A stretch of DNA of 11,939 bases from UBA6544 sp049601975 (GCA_049601975.1 JBMYRC010000125.1:1-11939); one strand, 5' to 3'; counted from the stretch's first letter, positions 1-7,259 are shown. Numbers and translations are program-made. The notes: generated by a model from the letters alone, not told the origin.

Positions 1-1
1 G

Positions 2-1221
2 CTCTACGACAATGCCGAGCTGATCGATCTTCTCACCCTTGTTTGCCAGGAAAAAAAATCACTTTACGAACAGCGAATAGGTGAAACAGTTGAATGGCTA
101 AAGGCCGAAATGATCGACGACGGCGGTGGTATCGCCAGCAGTCTCGACGCAGATAGCGAGTACGAAGAAGGAAAATTCTTTGTCTGGAGCGCAGCAGACG
201 TTTCCCGCCTCCTCGATGAAGATGCCGCAGAATTTCGCCGCAACTATGACGTCGACGACCACGGCGATTGCGAAGAAAAAACAATCCTGAACCGACTCAA
301 CACGATGCCGCACCTGAACACTGAAACGGAAGTCCGCATGGCCAAATGCAGAACAATATTGCTCGCCGAACAGAATAAACGCTTTCGGCCCGGAAAAGAC
401 GATAAGGTCTTAGCCGATTGGAACGGATTAATCATCGCCGCACTCGCCTTTGCGAGCCAAACGTTCAAGCACCCCGACTGGCTCACCATTGCGCAAGACG
501 CCTATGCTTTTGTGCAAACCAACATGACCGACAACAACCGGATGCTGCACTGTTAGTCGCCGGCGAAGCACGCCATCCCGCAACGCTGGACGATCATGCG
601 AATATGGCACGCACAGCAGTAGCTCTTTATGAAAGCACCGGTAACTCCGGTCATATCGACGACACCCGCAAACTCACCGCCCAAATCGACGCCTATTATC
701 GCGATGAAAACGGCGGTTATTTCTTCGCCGCAACCGACACCCCCAACCTCATAACCCGCACCAAGAACGCCAACGACAACGCCACTCCCTCAGGAAACGG
801 AACATTCGTCGGCGTTTTCGCTCGAATGTATTATCTCACCGGAGACGAGACCTTCCGAACCCGGGCGGGGAGCGTCGTCCAAGAGTTTACCGGAGAAGAC
901 ACACACAACTTCTTCCCCCTTTCGACATTACTGAATTCAAACGAATTGCTGAACCGGGGCCTGCAAATCGCCATCATTGGCCATCGAGCGAACTCTAACC
1001 CAGCCGCGCTTTTGGATGCACTCGAAAATCACTCTCTCCCGGACCGCATTTTAGATGACATCGCGGCGGCTAAGCATTTGCCTGACGGTCACCCGGCCAC
1101 AGGCAAAGATCGAATCGACGGAAAACCGACAGCCTACGTATGCCAAGCTCCAGTCTGTAGTCTCCCTATGATGACGCCAGCGGTCCTAAGCGCCTACCTC
1201 GCGATAAACTCGACACCATGA
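2..1221 (+). pseudogene. DUF255 / YyaL-like (SSP411, thioredoxin-fold) protein, C-terminal part, frameshifted
   Basis: The gene enters from the left edge, so the N-terminal thioredoxin-like domain is outside the window; about 405 codons of an expected 650-700 are visible. Frame 2 is open from position 2 to a TAG at 554-556 and reads as the (alpha/alpha) barrel of the family: LYDNAELIDLL near the start, SSLDADSEYEEGKFFVW, then RPGKDDKVLADWNGLIIAALA. Right after MLHC the homology moves to frame 1 (AGEARHPATLDDHAN, ATPSGN, AYVCQAPVCSLP) and runs to TGA at 1219-1221. The jump is equivalent to one missing base near 550. No slippery heptamer is visible there, so it is either a real inactivating mutation or a sequencing or assembly indel. 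The biochemical role of bacterial family members is poorly established; members carry a thioredoxin-like domain fused to a glycosidase-like helical barrel. The stop overlaps the ATG of the alkyltransferase gene by 4 bases, suggesting co-transcription. Confidence 0.85.
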
Positions 1222-1676
1222 ACAGCGGAACCATCGACAGTCCCTTCGGGTCCATCACATTTACCGTCGAAGAGGGTTTCGTAACCCGTATTAAATTCGA
1301 GCCAGGTGAAGGTGATTACAACGGCGGTGACCCCTTCATAGCGGAAACGGCACGCCAACCTCGCGAATACGCCGCCGCCGCACCGTTTTCCTTCGACCTC
1401 CCTCTCACCCCGGCATTCTCTGATTTCCAATCGCAAATTCGCCAATTCATGATCGCCATTCCTTGCGGTGAAATGCAAACTTATGGCGAATTGGCAAAAG
1501 AACTCGGTAGCGCGTCCCAGGCCGTCGGCCAAGATTGCGGCGCCAACCCGATACCGATTATCGTCCCTTGTCACCGTGTCGTCGCCTCGGGCGGAAAGCT
1601 CGGTGGGTTTTCCGGTGCCGACGGCGCCCCGACAAAAAAGAAACTTCTCAACCACGAAACGGTTTCCGCCCCGTGA
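1218..1676 (+). CDS. ogt: Methylated-DNA--[protein]-cysteine S-methyltransferase (Ogt/AGT type)
   Basis: A 152-residue DNA repair protein that transfers the alkyl group from O6-alkylguanine (and O4-alkylthymine) in DNA to its own cysteine in a single-turnover suicide reaction. The acceptor site is seen as IVPCHRVV with Cys118. The conserved tyrosine of the DNA-binding domain is in TYGEL (Tyr89), followed by the Asn hinge in GANPIPI (Asn110). The N-terminal ~65 residues form the smaller variable domain; there is no Ada-type regulatory domain, so the length fits Ogt. The residue equivalent to the arginine finger of human AGT (R128 in the ARAVG motif) is Gln101 here (SQAVGQ). The ATG overlaps the preceding stop as ATGA, and no clear Shine-Dalgarno is seen, so translational coupling to the upstream gene is likely; a frameshift upstream could then lower its expression. 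Family assignment is secure; the choice of ogt over another AGT subfamily name is less so. Confidence 0.93.
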   Translation: MNSGTIDSPFGSITFTVEEGFVTRIKFEPGEGDYNGGDPFIAETARQPREYAAAAPFSFDLPLTPAFSDFQSQIRQFMIAIPCGEMQTYGELAKELGSASQAVGQDCGANPIPIIVPCHRVVASGGKLGGFSGADGAPTKKKLLNHETVSAP

Positions 1677-1755
1677 CAATTCGCTAAACACTGGGATATT
1701 CTGGCATCATCCAATCTCGCCGCCGAAATCCTCGGCTCATATTCAACATCATTTT

Positions 1756-1761
1756 AGGGAG
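1756..1761 (+). promoter_or_regulatory. Ribosome binding site of the quinone oxidoreductase gene
   Basis: AGGGAG lies 6 bases before ATG 1768. It fixes the start at 1768 rather than further upstream, where the same frame stays open across the alkyltransferase gene back to 1468 but has no family similarity. Confidence 0.8.
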
Positions 1762-1767
1762 CGCTGT

Positions 1768-2739
1768 ATGCCCCGATCTATACAAATTCAAAAACAAGGG
1801 AAGCCAAGTGTCATGAAGTGGGTCGACGTCCCGCTCGCGAAACCCAAAAGTGACGAAATTCTAATCAATCAAAGCCATGTCGGCCTCAATTATATCGACG
1901 TCTATCACCGTAGCGGGCTCTACCCCTTGCCGATGCCCCATGGAATCGGCATGGAAGCCGCCGGAACCATCGAAGCGATCGGCAGAAACGTCAAAGGCCT
2001 TAAGGTTGGCGACCGCGTCGCCTACGCATCCGGCCCCCCAGGTTCTTATACTGAAGCTCGGGTCATGCCAGCCGAGAGAGTCGTAAAGCTACCTGATTGG
2101 ATTTCAAACGAGCAAGCCGCCGCTATGATGCTGCAAGGCATGACCACGGAATATTTGATTCGTCGAACCTTCAAGGTAAAAGCTGGTCAGACAATTCTAT
2201 TCCACGCCGCCGCTGGCGGCGTCGGGCTGATCGCCTGCCAATGGATGAAGCAACTCGGCGCCACCGTGATCGGCACCGTCGGCAGCCCAGCCAAAGCCAA
2301 ACTCGCGAAGGCCCATGGCTGCGATCATGTCATCAATTACAACAAACAAGATTTCGTGAAGCGGGTACAAAGCATCACCAAAGGTGAAGGCGTGCCGGTG
2401 GTTTATGACTCTGTTGGCAAGTCCACATATGAGGGCTCGCTCGATTGTCTCAGCCCGTTGGGGACATTTGTTTCCTTCGGCAATGCTTCGGGTCCGATTC
2501 CGGCGGTTGATGCCGGCATGCTCTCGCAAAAGGGCTCGCTCTTCTTTACGCGACCAACGTTGATGACCTACACCGCAAAAAGTTCTGACCTCGCCGCCTC
2601 CGCGCGGGCGCTGTTCGGGGCCGTCAAAAAAGGCGTCAAAATTGAGATCAATCAGCGCTATGCACTAAAAGATGCAAAACAGGCGCATATTGATTTAGAA
2701 GCCCGGAAAACCACCGGCTCGACCATCCTCGAAGTTTGA
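1768..2739 (+). CDS. qor: NADPH:quinone oxidoreductase, zeta-crystallin-like MDR family
   Basis: A 323-residue medium-chain dehydrogenase/reductase without the structural or catalytic zinc ligands, as expected for quinone oxidoreductases. The N-terminal GroES-like domain shows LNYIDVYHRSGLYPLP (residues 40-55) and the GxExAGxIEAIG region (about 61-72). The Rossmann domain has the NADPH-binding loop HAAAGGVG (146-153) followed by LIACQWMKQLGA, which is very close to E. coli QorA. The end, ARKTTGSTILEV, is the usual family C-terminus. It probably reduces quinones or other alpha,beta-unsaturated carbonyls with NADPH in the cytosol; the physiological substrate cannot be read from sequence. The start is chosen from the AGGGAG ribosome binding site. 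It sits 91 bases after ogt on the same strand and is followed by a strong terminator. Length and motif spacing are normal. Confidence 0.93.
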   Translation: MPRSIQIQKQGKPSVMKWVDVPLAKPKSDEILINQSHVGLNYIDVYHRSGLYPLPMPHGIGMEAAGTIEAIGRNVKGLKVGDRVAYASGPPGSYTEARVMPAERVVKLPDWISNEQAAAMMLQGMTTEYLIRRTFKVKAGQTILFHAAAGGVGLIACQWMKQLGATVIGTVGSPAKAKLAKAHGCDHVINYNKQDFVKRVQSITKGEGVPVVYDSVGKSTYEGSLDCLSPLGTFVSFGNASGPIPAVDAGMLSQKGSLFFTRPTLMTYTAKSSDLAASARALFGAVKKGVKIEINQRYALKDAKQAHIDLEARKTTGSTILEV

Positions 2740-2768
2740 TCTACACGCGATAAAACAGCTAAAAAGTT

Positions 2769-2799
2769 AAGGCCCCCTCCTCCGAGCGGGGCCTTTTCT
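2769..2799. terminator. Rho-independent terminator, probably bidirectional
   Basis: A perfect 8-bp inverted repeat, AAGGCCCC (2769-2776) and GGGGCCTT (2788-2795), is separated by 11 bases that may pair further (CTC/GAG). The plus strand continues with TTTCTTTT. On the minus strand the stem is followed by AACTTTTT. It lies 30 bases after the qor stop and about 150 bases after the rho stop, so it can end transcription from both sides. The 145 bases between it and the rho stop contain no gene or structure that I can recognise. Confidence 0.85.
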
Positions 2800-2943
2800 T
2801 TTACTCGCGGGAATAGGGGTCGTTCCACTCTCAAATTAATCCGGCGATATTTGATTCCATCTCCGCATCGAATCGATTCCATTGGGCTACAAATGTTGTC
2901 TATCTCCTCGCCAACCCGAACGATATCTCCGATAAACGCGACT

Positions 2944-4227
2944 TTACTGGTTCATCGCGTCGAAGAAGTCATTGTTATTCTTGCTATCTTTCAATTTCTC
3001 AATCAAGAACTCCATCGCGTCCGTTGTACCCATCGGCGTGAGAATTCGGCGCAAGACCCACATCTTCGCCAAAGTTCCCGCAGGCACCAAGAGCTCTTCT
3101 TTCCGCGTCCCGGATTTTTGGATATCGATCGCCGGGAAAGTCCGTTTGTCTGACAGCTTACGATCCAAAACGATCTCCGAGTTGCCGGTACCTTTGAACT
3201 CCTCGAAAATAACCTCGTCCATTCGACTGCCGGTATCAATCAAGGCGGTCGCGATGATCGTTAACGAACCACCCTCCTCGATATTTCGCGCGGCGCCAAA
3301 GAAACGTTTGGGACGCTGCAACGCATTAGCATCTACACCGCCGGTGAGAACCTTGCCGGAACTCGGCACGACGGTATTATACGCACGTGCCAACCGGGTG
3401 ATCGAATCCAGCAGAATGACCACGTCGTGTTTGTGCTCAACTAAGCGTTTCGCCTTTTCAATCACCATTTCCGCCACCTGGACGTGACGCACTGCAGGCT
3501 CGTCAAAAGTCGAGCTTACGACTTCGCCGTTCACGGACCTTGCCATATCGGTCACTTCTTCCGGCCGTTCATCGATCAACAGGACTATTAGATAAACTTC
3601 CGGATGGTTACTGGTAATCGCATGCGCAATATTCTGCATGATCACCGTCTTACCAGTCCGCGGCTGCGCCACAATCAAGCCACGCTGCCCTTTGCCGAGT
3701 GGCGCCACCAATTCAATTACGCGGCAGGTGTTATCGCGTTTCTTACCGTCGGCAACATCGTCATCAACTTCCAGGTTGAGATGTTCTTCGGGATAAAGCG
3801 GTGTCAAATTATCAAAATTGATGCGATGGCGAACACTGTCCGGCTCATCAAAATTAATCTTATCTACCTTCAACAAGGCGAAATATCGTTCGCCATCCTT
3901 CGGCGCCCGAATCTCCCCTTCCACGGTGTCTCCAGTGCGCAGGCCGAACCGGCGTAGCTGGCCCGGACTCACATAAATGTCGTCTGGACCTGGCAGATAA
4001 TTCGCTTCGGGAGAACGTAAAAAACCGAACCCATCCTGCAATACCTCCAAAACACCATTGCCGACGATTGGCACTTCATCCTCGGCTAGTTGTCGCAAGA
4101 TCGAAAACATCATGTCCTGCTTGCGTAACGTGCTCGCATTCTCGACCTCGAGCTCCTCAGCGAAGGCAAGGAGCTCAGCCGGAGTTTTCTTTTTCAGATC
4201 TTGAAGGTGAATTGGTTTTACAGTCAT
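2944..4227 (-). CDS. rho: Transcription termination factor Rho
   Basis: A 427-residue hexameric RNA-dependent ATPase/helicase that ends transcripts at Rho-dependent terminators; cytosolic. The N-terminal helical region (1-50, HLQDLKKKTPAELLAFAEEL) is followed by the cold-shock-like primary RNA-binding domain with GFGFLRS (66-72) and DDIYVS (82-87). The ATPase core has Walker A QPRTGKT (188-194), the DERPEE block (219-224), Walker B VVILLDS (269-275), the Q-loop region around VPSSGKVLTGGVD (287-299) and the R-loop region around 355-375. Length is close to the usual 420. Walker A begins AQP, where E. coli and many others have APP; the catalytic lysine and threonine are intact. The start matches the family N-terminus; the Shine-Dalgarno before it is weak. 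The gene is last in the hemE-hemH-hemJ-rho run, 211 bases after hemJ, and could also have its own promoter. Confidence 0.97.
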   Translation of the reverse strand: MTVKPIHLQDLKKKTPAELLAFAEELEVENASTLRKQDMMFSILRQLAEDEVPIVGNGVLEVLQDGFGFLRSPEANYLPGPDDIYVSPGQLRRFGLRTGDTVEGEIRAPKDGERYFALLKVDKINFDEPDSVRHRINFDNLTPLYPEEHLNLEVDDDVADGKKRDNTCRVIELVAPLGKGQRGLIVAQPRTGKTVIMQNIAHAITSNHPEVYLIVLLIDERPEEVTDMARSVNGEVVSSTFDEPAVRHVQVAEMVIEKAKRLVEHKHDVVILLDSITRLARAYNTVVPSSGKVLTGGVDANALQRPKRFFGAARNIEEGGSLTIIATALIDTGSRMDEVIFEEFKGTGNSEIVLDRKLSDKRTFPAIDIQKSGTRKEELLVPAGTLAKMWVLRRILTPMGTTDAMEFLIEKLKDSKNNNDFFDAMNQ

Positions 4228-4438
4228 TTTACCATCGCTTGGAAAAATTGGGATGCCGCGTAGCGCCTAGGGCTTTCGCGAACCGCCAGCGGACCGGGCG
4301 GGACATCCGAAAAGGAAAGGGAACGCTTCGGCCGCCAAGACTGACATCCGCTGCACGCTCCAACGGCCACAAAGTCGCGCTCAGGTCAAGTAAAATTTAG
4401 GCTTATAAAAAGTCTAATTCCCGAAATTAAACGGAACA
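4228..4438 (-). promoter_or_regulatory. rho leader region with a pyrimidine-rich stretch in the transcript
   Basis: These 211 bases between hemJ and rho hold no gene. Read as rho mRNA, positions 4322-4291 are rich in C and U (25 of 32 by hand count), with CCC and CCUUU runs, the sort of sequence Rho binds. rho is autoregulated by Rho-dependent attenuation in its leader in E. coli, so a rut-like role is possible but inferred. A small inverted repeat, CCGCCAGCGG (4283-4292), lies beside it. I see no convincing hairpin-plus-T-run terminator after hemJ and no good sigma-70 promoter; a TTGACC hexamer on the minus strand near 4385 has no proper -10 partner. Confidence 0.35.
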
Positions 4439-4861
4439 TCAAAACGGCTTGACGACAACCAACACAACAATTGCGATCATCAACAGTGTCGGAACCTCAT
4501 TCGTAATACGAAAATACTTCGCACTACGCGCGTTATTGTCCTGCTCAAAACCCTTCCGCCAGCGCGCCATCGCCATATGCGCCACTGACAACAATATCAC
4601 CAGCAGTAACTTACCGTGAAACCAAATTTCTGAAAACGCTTCGGTTATATAGGCCAACCATAAACCAAAAATCCAAGACGCGATCATCGCCGGCGTCATA
4701 ATTGCCCGTAACAGCCGCCGTTCCATAGTTTTGAATGTCTCCGATAACTCAGAGCCTCGTTTGGCCTCCACGTGATAGATAAACAGCCTTGGCAAATACA
4801 GCAGACCGGCCATCCACGATATAACCGAAATGATATGAAGTACCAAAATCCACTCGAACAT
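4439..4861 (-). CDS. hemJ: Protoporphyrinogen IX oxidase HemJ
   Basis: A 140-residue inner-membrane protein of the HemJ (UPF0093) family, which oxidises protoporphyrinogen IX to protoporphyrin IX, the penultimate step of haem synthesis. About four hydrophobic helices are visible (roughly 4-25, 52-72, 84-102, 123-138). The N-terminal helix carries the conserved His9 in LHIISVISWMAGLLYLPR, and WFHGKL holds Lys84; a conserved His and Lys are needed for haem binding or activity in studied members. Length is normal. It starts 8 bases after the hemH stop and, together with hemE and hemH, forms a late-haem gene run in which the HemJ product is the HemH substrate. A GGG-containing weak ribosome binding site lies in the hemH tail. 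Confidence 0.93.
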   Translation of the reverse strand: MFEWILVLHIISVISWMAGLLYLPRLFIYHVEAKRGSELSETFKTMERRLLRAIMTPAMIASWIFGLWLAYITEAFSEIWFHGKLLLVILLSVAHMAMARWRKGFEQDNNARSAKYFRITNEVPTLLMIAIVVLVVVKPF

Positions 4862-4869
4862 GATCTACC

Positions 4870-5910
4870 CTATTTCGAGATCGGACATTGTAGACAATCG
4901 GACGAACAAATACGACGACCTTCAGGTCCGGAAAGGCCAATGTTTCGTGATCGCGCGCCACTTACAAGATCCGCCAATCCATTGATAAACAAATTATCAT
5001 CTGCAACCGTCCCTACTCTCGCATAAGACACGACGCCAGCATCTTCCGCTAGTTCACGATATTCAATGTCAAGTTCGACCAATGTTTCAGAATGCTCTGA
5101 GACAAACGCGATTGGCACTACGATAAGCCCCATTCCTTCAACTCCCGCCAATCGAATTTCATCTTCCGTATACGGCTTAATCCATTCAAGTGGGCCGACG
5201 CGACTTTGATAACTCACCCGCCAGTCCAATTCCGGCGCATCCAATCGATCCATCACTGCCGCGGCGGTCTGTTCCACCGCTTCCTTATAGGGATCGCCTT
5301 TATCAACGATTTTCTTCGGCAGGCCATGGGCGGAAAATAATATACGAATATTCGAATTATTCTCGGCCTCCACTAATGCGAGTTTCAGCCGCTCCACCAC
5401 AGCCGAAATAAATCCAAAATCAATCGGATAACAGCATATACCCTTCGTTATCGCATTAAGATGTGCATTTTTCGACGCCCGCTCCCAGTCCTTGATCGAC
5501 GAGCCACTTGTCGTCGTTGAATACTGAGGATACAGCGGTAACAAAATCACTTCATCGGCACCCCAAGCCTTAACGTCGGCAGCAACTTCATCAGCCATCG
5601 GATGCCAATACCGCATTGCCATGAAACATTTTACATCGTCGTCTACATACCGTTCTTGCAGAACCATCTGTAGAGCGTTCGCTTGCTTCTTGGTATTCGG
5701 TACGAGCGGTGACCCCCCACCCAATTGTTCGTAAATTTTCTGCGCGATCGGAGCGCGACGAGTAGAAATAAGCTTAGCGATAAACCACCGAATGGGCTGC
5801 GGCACCCCAATAATAGCTTTATCGTTAAACAGATTAAATAGGAAGGGTTGTACGGCGGACGGACCGTCAGGACCTCCTAAATTAAAGAGGATAATCGCAA
5901 TTTTACTCAT
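4870..5910 (-). CDS. hemH: Ferrochelatase, with C-terminal [2Fe-2S]-type cysteines
   Basis: A 346-residue enzyme that inserts ferrous iron into protoporphyrin IX to give protohaem. The N-terminus IAIILFNLGGPDGP is the family start. The catalytic histidine is in FSAHGLP (His195), and the acidic metal-path residues are in SEHSETLVELDIEY (residues 271-284). LLPLYPQYSTTT (123-134) is the usual active-site segment. The C-terminus has three close cysteines, RICSSDCLQC (Cys335, Cys339, Cys342). This fits the [2Fe-2S] ferrochelatases described for Caulobacter and mycobacteria, in which most cluster ligands lie at the C-terminus; a fourth ligand would have to come from elsewhere (for example Cys159 or Cys160). 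It lies 21 bases after hemE and 8 bases before hemJ, consistent with one operon. I chose the ATG at 5910 because it gives the family N-terminus. Confidence 0.96.
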   Translation of the reverse strand: MSKIAIILFNLGGPDGPSAVQPFLFNLFNDKAIIGVPQPIRWFIAKLISTRRAPIAQKIYEQLGGGSPLVPNTKKQANALQMVLQERYVDDDVKCFMAMRYWHPMADEVAADVKAWGADEVILLPLYPQYSTTTSGSSIKDWERASKNAHLNAITKGICCYPIDFGFISAVVERLKLALVEAENNSNIRILFSAHGLPKKIVDKGDPYKEAVEQTAAAVMDRLDAPELDWRVSYQSRVGPLEWIKPYTEDEIRLAGVEGMGLIVVPIAFVSEHSETLVELDIEYRELAEDAGVVSYARVGTVADDNLFINGLADLVSGARSRNIGLSGPEGRRICSSDCLQCPISK

Positions 5911-5931
5911 TGATTTAGGTATAATCCCTAA

Positions 5932-6963
5932 CTAAGAGGAAAACTCACGTACTTTAGACACCAAACGCTGAACCGTCTTTGGATCGGTCTGTTTATCCAC
6001 ACCATGTCCTAAATTGAAAATATGCGGCCGGGACCGACAAGCATCGATAATGCGCTCGACCGCCCGATCCATCTCATTTCCGCCGGTTAACAGAAAGACC
6101 GGATCGATATTCCCTTGAACCGGCATTCCCACTGGGAGCGCATCCATTGCCCAATCCAGGGACACTGATGTATCCAATGATACGGCTGTCACGCCTGTAT
6201 TCTCAGCAAAAGGAACATACATTGGACCCGCGCCTCTCGGGAATCCAATGATTGGCAGATTCGGCCATTTTTCTCGCAACGCGGCCACAATTTGCCGAAT
6301 CGGCTCAACTACCCAAGTCATGAACTCTGGCTCAGGTAGCACGCCCGCGTGACTCTCGAATATTTGGACCGCGTCCACACCCGCCTCAACCTGTGCCGAA
6401 AGGTGAACAACCGTAGCCTCGACCAGCAAATCCATTAAACGCCCAAATCCTTCCGGATCGCTGTAACAGAAAGATTTCACCGCATGAAAATCGCGGCTCG
6501 TCCGTCCTTCGACCATATAGCAAGCAACCGTCCACGGCGCACCAGCAAAACCGACCAACGCCGTTTCTGCCCCTAACCGTTCAGTCAACCGGGACACGGC
6601 TTCATAAACCGGTGCTAGTGTCATTTGCAGCCCGTCCATCGACAGCAAATCAGCCTCAGTGGCCGATCGGATAGGTTTCAAGACAGGACCAGTTCCTTCG
6701 ACAAAAGAGACATCCTGACCCAGGCCATCCGGTATTACGAGAATATCGGAAAACAGAATCGCTGCGTCAAAACCATACCGCTCAATTGGCTGCAGCGTAA
6801 CCTCAACCGCCAACTCAGGCGTATAGCAAAGATCCATGAAACCCCCAGATTTCGCACGCAATTCTCGGTATTCAGGTAGATACCGCCCGGCCTGCCGCAT
6901 CAGCCAAATCGGCGGTGGATCGCGTCGATCGCCTTTTAAAACATCGAGAAACGGTTTGGCCAT
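5932..6963 (-). CDS. hemE: Uroporphyrinogen decarboxylase
   Basis: A 343-residue cytosolic enzyme that removes four carboxyl groups from uroporphyrinogen III to give coproporphyrinogen III. Signature 1 is PIWLMRQAGRYLPEYRE (residues 18-34), with the substrate-binding arginines Arg23 and Arg27. The catalytic Asp73 is in LFSDILVIPDGLG. Signature 2 is GFAGAPWTVACYMVEG (138-153). IFESHAG (201-207) and the C-terminal LGHG with His320 complete the active site. The ATG at 6963 gives the family N-terminus; AGGA about 12 bases upstream is a distant, weak ribosome binding site. It is the first gene of the minus-strand hemE-hemH-hemJ-rho run and borders the predicted origin, exactly as in Caulobacter. 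Its 3' part contains a perfect DnaA box (5993-6001). Confidence 0.97.
   Translation of the reverse strand: MAKPFLDVLKGDRRDPPPIWLMRQAGRYLPEYRELRAKSGGFMDLCYTPELAVEVTLQPIERYGFDAAILFSDILVIPDGLGQDVSFVEGTGPVLKPIRSATEADLLSMDGLQMTLAPVYEAVSRLTERLGAETALVGFAGAPWTVACYMVEGRTSRDFHAVKSFCYSDPEGFGRLMDLLVEATVVHLSAQVEAGVDAVQIFESHAGVLPEPEFMTWVVEPIRQIVAALREKWPNLPIIGFPRGAGPMYVPFAENTGVTAVSLDTSVSLDWAMDALPVGMPVQGNIDPVFLLTGGNEMDRAVERIIDACRSRPHIFNLGHGVDKQTDPKTVQRLVSKVREFSS
5993..6001 (+). promoter_or_regulatory. Perfect DnaA box inside hemE
   Basis: TTATCCACA, a 9/9 match to the E. coli consensus, overlaps codons 321-324 of hemE, about 1 kb from the origin region. It may be a genuine outlying DnaA site or a by-product of the coding sequence. 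Confidence 0.45.
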
Positions 6964-7039
6964 GAAAGATCAGTCCTATGAAGAAAATTCGAGAAATGTA
7001 TGCTCTCAATACAAACTAAATAGGGTCAATAAAAGATGG

Positions 7040-7051
7040 TTGTTGTTGTTG
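7040..7051 (+). repeat. Short TTG triplet repeat in the origin region
   Basis: TTG is repeated four times in tandem on the plus strand. It is not the TAG-type DnaA-trio known from Bacillus. Function, if any, is unknown. Confidence 0.5.
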
Positions 7052-7076
7052 TGCGGCGGATAATGGGAATCCCCGC

Positions 7077-7082
7077 TATAAT
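7077..7082 (+). promoter_or_regulatory. Candidate -10 element reading toward ppsR
   Basis: A perfect TATAAT hexamer is present. At 16-18 bases upstream the sequence is GC-rich and not like TTGACA, and there is no extended -10 TG. It lies 270 bases before ppsR, so a transcript from here would cross the origin. A GGG-AAT-CCC inverted repeat (7065-7073) sits just upstream of it and could be an operator. Confidence 0.3.
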
Positions 7083-7120
7083 AGAGAAAAGATAAAACTA
7101 TGGGGGTTAAATCTGAACTT

Positions 7121-7129
7121 TGTGATTAA
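7121..7129 (-). promoter_or_regulatory. Weak DnaA-box-like site
   Basis: TGTGATTAA on the plus strand, i.e. TTAATCACA on the minus strand, differs at one position from the relaxed consensus TTWTNCACA. Only a possible low-affinity site. Confidence 0.3.
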
Positions 7130-7130
7130 G

Positions 7131-7190
7131 GGATAGATAACGTTCGATAAACATATGAAATAACGACTCTATTTAAATTATAAACAAGAG
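7131..7190. other. AT-rich candidate DNA unwinding element
   Basis: About 16 of 60 bases are G or C, including a 12-base run of only A and T (7170-7182 region, ATTTAAATTATAAA). It sits on the hemE side of the two better DnaA boxes, at 60-120 bases. Unwinding position is inferred from composition only. Confidence 0.45.
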
Positions 7191-7250
7191 AGGATACCTA
7201 TCAGATTAGGCTTGGCTATTTGGTCTAAATCACCTTTCATCATTAACGAG

Positions 7251-7259
7251 TTATCCACC
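7251..7259 (+). promoter_or_regulatory. DnaA box (8/9)
   Basis: TTATCCACC differs from TTATCCACA only at the last base. It lies 71 bases from the perfect inverted box at 7322 in the same intergenic region. Confidence 0.7.

Noticed and set aside
545..560. Programmed ribosomal frameshift in the DUF255 gene
   Set aside because: No slippery heptamer and no stimulatory hairpin are evident; a mutation or sequence error is simpler.
1468..1767. Upstream extension of the quinone oxidoreductase frame by 100 codons
   Set aside because: It overlaps the alkyltransferase gene, has no family similarity, and ATG 1768 has a proper AGGGAG ribosome binding site.
4068..4400. Plus-strand open frame over the rho N-terminus and leader
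   Set aside because: It is antisense to rho for half its length, rich in Arg and Pro, and shows no family motif; a shadow frame.
6999..7029. Promoter for hemE with TTGACC (complement of 7024-7029)
   Set aside because: No -10-like hexamer is found at 16-19 bases from it on the minus strand.
7040..7051. DnaA-trio element
   Set aside because: The repeat is TTG rather than TAG and is not next to a DnaA box.
6836..7063. Small plus-strand open frame entering the origin gap
   Set aside because: It is mostly antisense to the hemE start and has no ribosome binding site or recognisable motif.
7065..7170. Enrichment of CcrM (GANTC) sites in the origin
   Set aside because: Only two sites in 388 bases, which is close to the chance expectation of about 1.5.
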